Assembly: GCA_947627525.1 (NCBI GenBank)
Contig: CANQWJ010000068.1
Coordinates: 1-6,592 of the forward strand
Origin: an uncultured Bacilli bacterium
GTDB taxonomy: Bacteria > Bacillota_I > Bacilli_A > RF39 > UBA660
DNA: 6,592 nt
Direction of reading: 5' to 3'
In this document: positions 5,137 through 6,592 of the stretch, piece by piece
How positions within the stretch are numbered: position 1 is the first letter of the stretch
Layout: every line of letters begins with the position of its first letter
Program-made: the position numbers and the translations under genes
The notes under the pieces: generated by a model
Database searches by the model: none
What the model saw: only the letters and a program-made list of their open reading frames with translations
Told to the model about the DNA's origin: nothing

Positions 5137-5997
5137 ATGAAAGTAATTTTAGATACCGATTTAACAAATGAAATTGACGATTATTTTGCTTTAGCATATT
5201 GTTTAGTAAGTGAAATTGAAAAAAATTTGGAAGCTATTACATTAGAACCTTATGATCCTTTTTGGCATGATTATAATTTTAATTCAGTAATGGAAAAAAA
5301 CCTTATAGTATCTAAAGAAATTTTAAATATATTAAATAAAAATCAAAACTTAATATATGAAGGTAGTTCGGAATTTTTTGAAAAGGCAGATAAAAATAAA
5401 GACATTGCAGCTGTAAATAAAATTATTGAGCTAGCTTCTTCTTCCAAAGTTCTTATATTAGCAATAGGTTGTTTAACTAATGTTGCTTTGGCTATTACTA
5501 AAAATCCTAGCATAGCCAAAAACATAACTATATATTGGTTAGGAGGAAGAAGTGATAATTATCAAATAAAATATTCCCAAAATAATCACATTGAATTTAA
5601 TTTAAGACAAGATATTAAAGCTGCTCAAATAGTTTTTGATAATGTTGAAAATATAACAATGATTTATTCCAAAGAAGTAGCGAGTAATATAAGAATTCCT
5701 TTAGAAATAATTAAAGGAAAATTAAAAGGAACTAATAGAATATGTGATTATTTACTTGATAACTATTTAGCTTTAGATTTAGTAAAAGTTACTGGTTGTA
5801 AAACTTTGTATGATATAGCAATTCCTATTTTATATACTCATCCTGAATATTTTAAAATTGAATTAGCTAAGGTTAATAAAATAACTGATGAAGGTAATTA
5901 TGTTTTTGACAGTAAGAAAACGAGTAAAGTAAAATATTGTTTACAACTTGATAATGAAAAAGTAATAAATGAATTATTAGAAATGATTAATAAGTGA
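5137..5997 (+). CDS. Nucleoside-hydrolase-fold protein, NEIDD variant (286 aa)
   Basis: Family members hydrolyse the N-glycosidic bond of nucleosides using a Ca2+ held by an N-terminal Asp cluster. Here that cluster is DTDLTNEIDD (6-15). Compared with classical DxDPGxDD it has two extra residues, a form seen in a divergent branch of the superfamily. Other family marks are ILAIGCLTNVALAI (107-120), the WLGG turn (134-137), HIEFNLRQD (151-159) matching the usual EFN-x-x-x-D substrate segment, and LYDIAIP (224-230), where the conserved C-terminal Asp is Asp226. The usual His before that Asp is Tyr225. Length is slightly under the common 300-330. There is no signal peptide, so it is cytoplasmic. 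GAGGTGG precedes the ATG by seven bases. The gene is monocistronic and divergent from its left neighbour. Substrate cannot be assigned; purine or pyrimidine nucleoside salvage is a guess. Confidence 0.85.
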   Translation: MKVILDTDLTNEIDDYFALAYCLVSEIEKNLEAITLEPYDPFWHDYNFNSVMEKNLIVSKEILNILNKNQNLIYEGSSEFFEKADKNKDIAAVNKIIELASSSKVLILAIGCLTNVALAITKNPSIAKNITIYWLGGRSDNYQIKYSQNNHIEFNLRQDIKAAQIVFDNVENITMIYSKEVASNIRIPLEIIKGKLKGTNRICDYLLDNYLALDLVKVTGCKTLYDIAIPILYTHPEYFKIELAKVNKITDEGNYVFDSKKTSKVKYCLQLDNEKVINELLEMINK

Positions 5998-6006
5998 ACT
6001 TATATT

Positions 6007-6209
6007 GTCCATTAGAAAGTATTAGACTATTATAATTCAAAGCTTTTATAGATGATAAAATGATGCATTAAGGTAATATTGAAGATTTACAAAAAGAAAT
6101 GAAAAATTATAAGTATCATAAAGTAAATCAAGATGGAAAAGCAACAAAATTTTATATAAGTAGGAAATATAATAATTTGAAATAAAATGATATAAAGAAA
6201 AAGAGAGCA
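6007..6209 (+). pseudogene. Decayed coding remnant after the nucleoside-hydrolase-like gene (unidentified)
   Basis: One + frame reads through this stretch with four stops. Its longest open run (6072-6182) begins GNIEDLQKEMKNYKYHK and ends FYISRKYNNLK, with a protein-like mix of charged and polar residues. It is preceded in the same frame by CPLESIRLL, a stop, and FKAFIDDKMMH. There is no start codon with a ribosome site. PLES followed by an IEDLQKEM..Y segment faintly recalls the C-terminus of IS3-family transposases, but the later residues do not follow that pattern. The origin stays open. Confidence 0.3.
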
Positions 6210-6247
6210 TGAATTTTGTTGACAACTTCAAAAGCCTCTCTTTTTTT
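6198..6247. terminator. Bidirectional intrinsic terminator with a structured loop
   Basis: A perfect 10-bp stem AAAAAGAGAG (6198-6207) with CTCTCTTTTT (6236-6245) encloses a 28-base loop, which itself can form GAA..GTT/AAC..TTC pairings. On the + strand it ends in TTTTTTT, and on the minus strand in TTTTTCTTTATA. It would stop + transcripts from the nucleoside-hydrolase-like gene and minus transcripts from the decayed regulator on the right. Confidence 0.75.
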
Positions 6248-6259
6248 ATTAATTTATAT

Positions 6260-6423
6260 TTATTTAATTATTATAGAATTATTTGTTCTACTTAAAATAT
6301 AATCAATAGATATTTTATTATTTTTACAAATTGTATATAGTGACTAAGTTGTTTTATAAATAGAACATTTTTCAGCTGTTTTGGATTGTTTTGAATTCTA
6401 TCATAAAAAATGTCTTTTTTCAT
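6260..6423 (-). pseudogene. XRE-type (HTH_3) transcriptional regulator pseudogene
   Basis: Read from the ATG at 6423, the first frame gives MKKDIFYDRIQNNPKQ, like the start of many Cro/CI-type repressors (xxYDRIxxLRxx). The reading then shifts frame to SKTAEKCSIYKTT, a stop, and SLY, resembling the HTH segment (Q..iA..l.i...tYS.YE). It continues directly to TICKNNKISIDYILSRTNN, which matches the well-known end of this domain (L...fnvSiDYLlGRTdn). The part between the HTH and that end (about 15 residues, G.R.P...L) is missing. So there is one frameshift, one in-frame stop and one internal deletion, and the remnant cannot encode a working repressor. No Shine-Dalgarno is seen. The assignment rests mainly on the SIDYILSRTNN signature. 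Confidence 0.65.
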
Positions 6424-6592
6424 AGAAAGAGAACATTATCGTTTTATAAAATAAAACTTATAAACTTTTAATAGTTCATAAGTTGATTTTAAATGGGGCG
6501 TATAGAGAAGAAGTCGAATAACTTTTCTCATACTTAATAATAGGTAGTAATAACTACTAACTAATATAAGTATATCATATTTTGAAAAATTT
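6424..6592. other. Intergenic DNA right of the XRE remnant
   Basis: No gene can be supported. On the minus strand an ORF of 31 codons (6531-6436, MRKVIRLLLYTPHLKS...) lacks a ribosome site. GTAGT-AATA-ACTAC (6543-6556) is a small inverted repeat. A TATACT-like -10 lies on the minus strand about 20 bases upstream of it. Together these could be the old operator/promoter area of the broken regulator. Confidence 0.35.

Noticed and set aside
5343..5525. Minus-strand ORF of 60 codons
   Set aside because: It is antisense inside the nucleoside-hydrolase-like gene and has no ribosome site or family features.
6046..6231. Minus-strand ORF of 61 codons, rich in Y, L and F
   Set aside because: It begins inside the loop of a terminator hairpin, has no Shine-Dalgarno, and its composition is that expected of AT-rich non-coding DNA.
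6436..6531. 31-codon minus-strand ORF beginning MRKVIRLLLY
   Set aside because: It has no ribosome site and no recognisable domain. It is kept only as part of the remnant discussion.
1..6592. Mycoplasma-type genetic code (UGA as Trp)
   Set aside because: The exporter and the nucleoside-hydrolase-like gene end at TGA at family-typical positions, and Trp is encoded by TGG.
1..6592. CRISPR array, tRNA or rRNA genes
   Set aside because: No regularly spaced repeats, no tRNA cloverleaf pattern and no rRNA-like GC-rich segment could be seen.

Overview
The window is AT-rich bacterial DNA. UGA is read as stop and UGG as Trp, so the standard bacterial code applies. Shine-Dalgarno sequences are strong (GGAGG type), promoters are TTGNNA-17-TATAAT, and many intrinsic terminators are present. 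A dcw-type ftsA and a class II bacteriocin exporter point to a low-GC Gram-positive such as Bacilli/Erysipelotrichia or an Acholeplasma-like relative. It is not a UGA-Trp mycoplasma. The species cannot be fixed from the sequence.

Left part (1-1134, minus strand): the N-terminal 356 codons of ftsA, the actin-like division protein, cut by the window edge. It has its own good promoter and Shine-Dalgarno.

Centre left (about 1150-4075, minus strand): a compact four-gene operon ending just upstream of the ftsA promoter. In transcription order it encodes a peptidase-C39 ABC exporter, a very short HlyD-like membrane-anchored accessory protein, and two small double-glycine-leader peptides. The two leaders end in the same EL..IQGG pattern. 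One mature peptide is hydrophobic and slightly acidic, the other is amphipathic and cationic. Both carry a GxxxG motif and both have a single Cys at or near the C-terminus. The genes overlap or nearly touch, with the Shine-Dalgarno of one inside the stop region of the previous. The simplest reading is an undescribed two-peptide (class IIb-like) bacteriocin system: the C39 domain cuts the leaders at GG while the ABC protein exports both peptides through a minimal accessory partner. No regulator and no obvious immunity gene are present, and only one known type of cassette component (the accessory protein) could double as immunity.

Centre right (4051-4904, minus strand): a separately promoted and terminated gene for a leaderless, probably cytoplasmic HExxH...ExxxD metallopeptidase-like protein of unknown role.

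Right part (5095-6592): a divergent gene for a nucleoside-hydrolase-fold protein of the NEIDD variant type. After it comes decayed DNA: a broken + strand coding remnant, a bidirectional terminator, and a minus-strand XRE-type regulator pseudogene with a frameshift, a stop and an internal deletion. Faint collinear similarity links the far right intergenic DNA with the divergent intergenic region near 4941-5008, suggesting remains of an accessory region.
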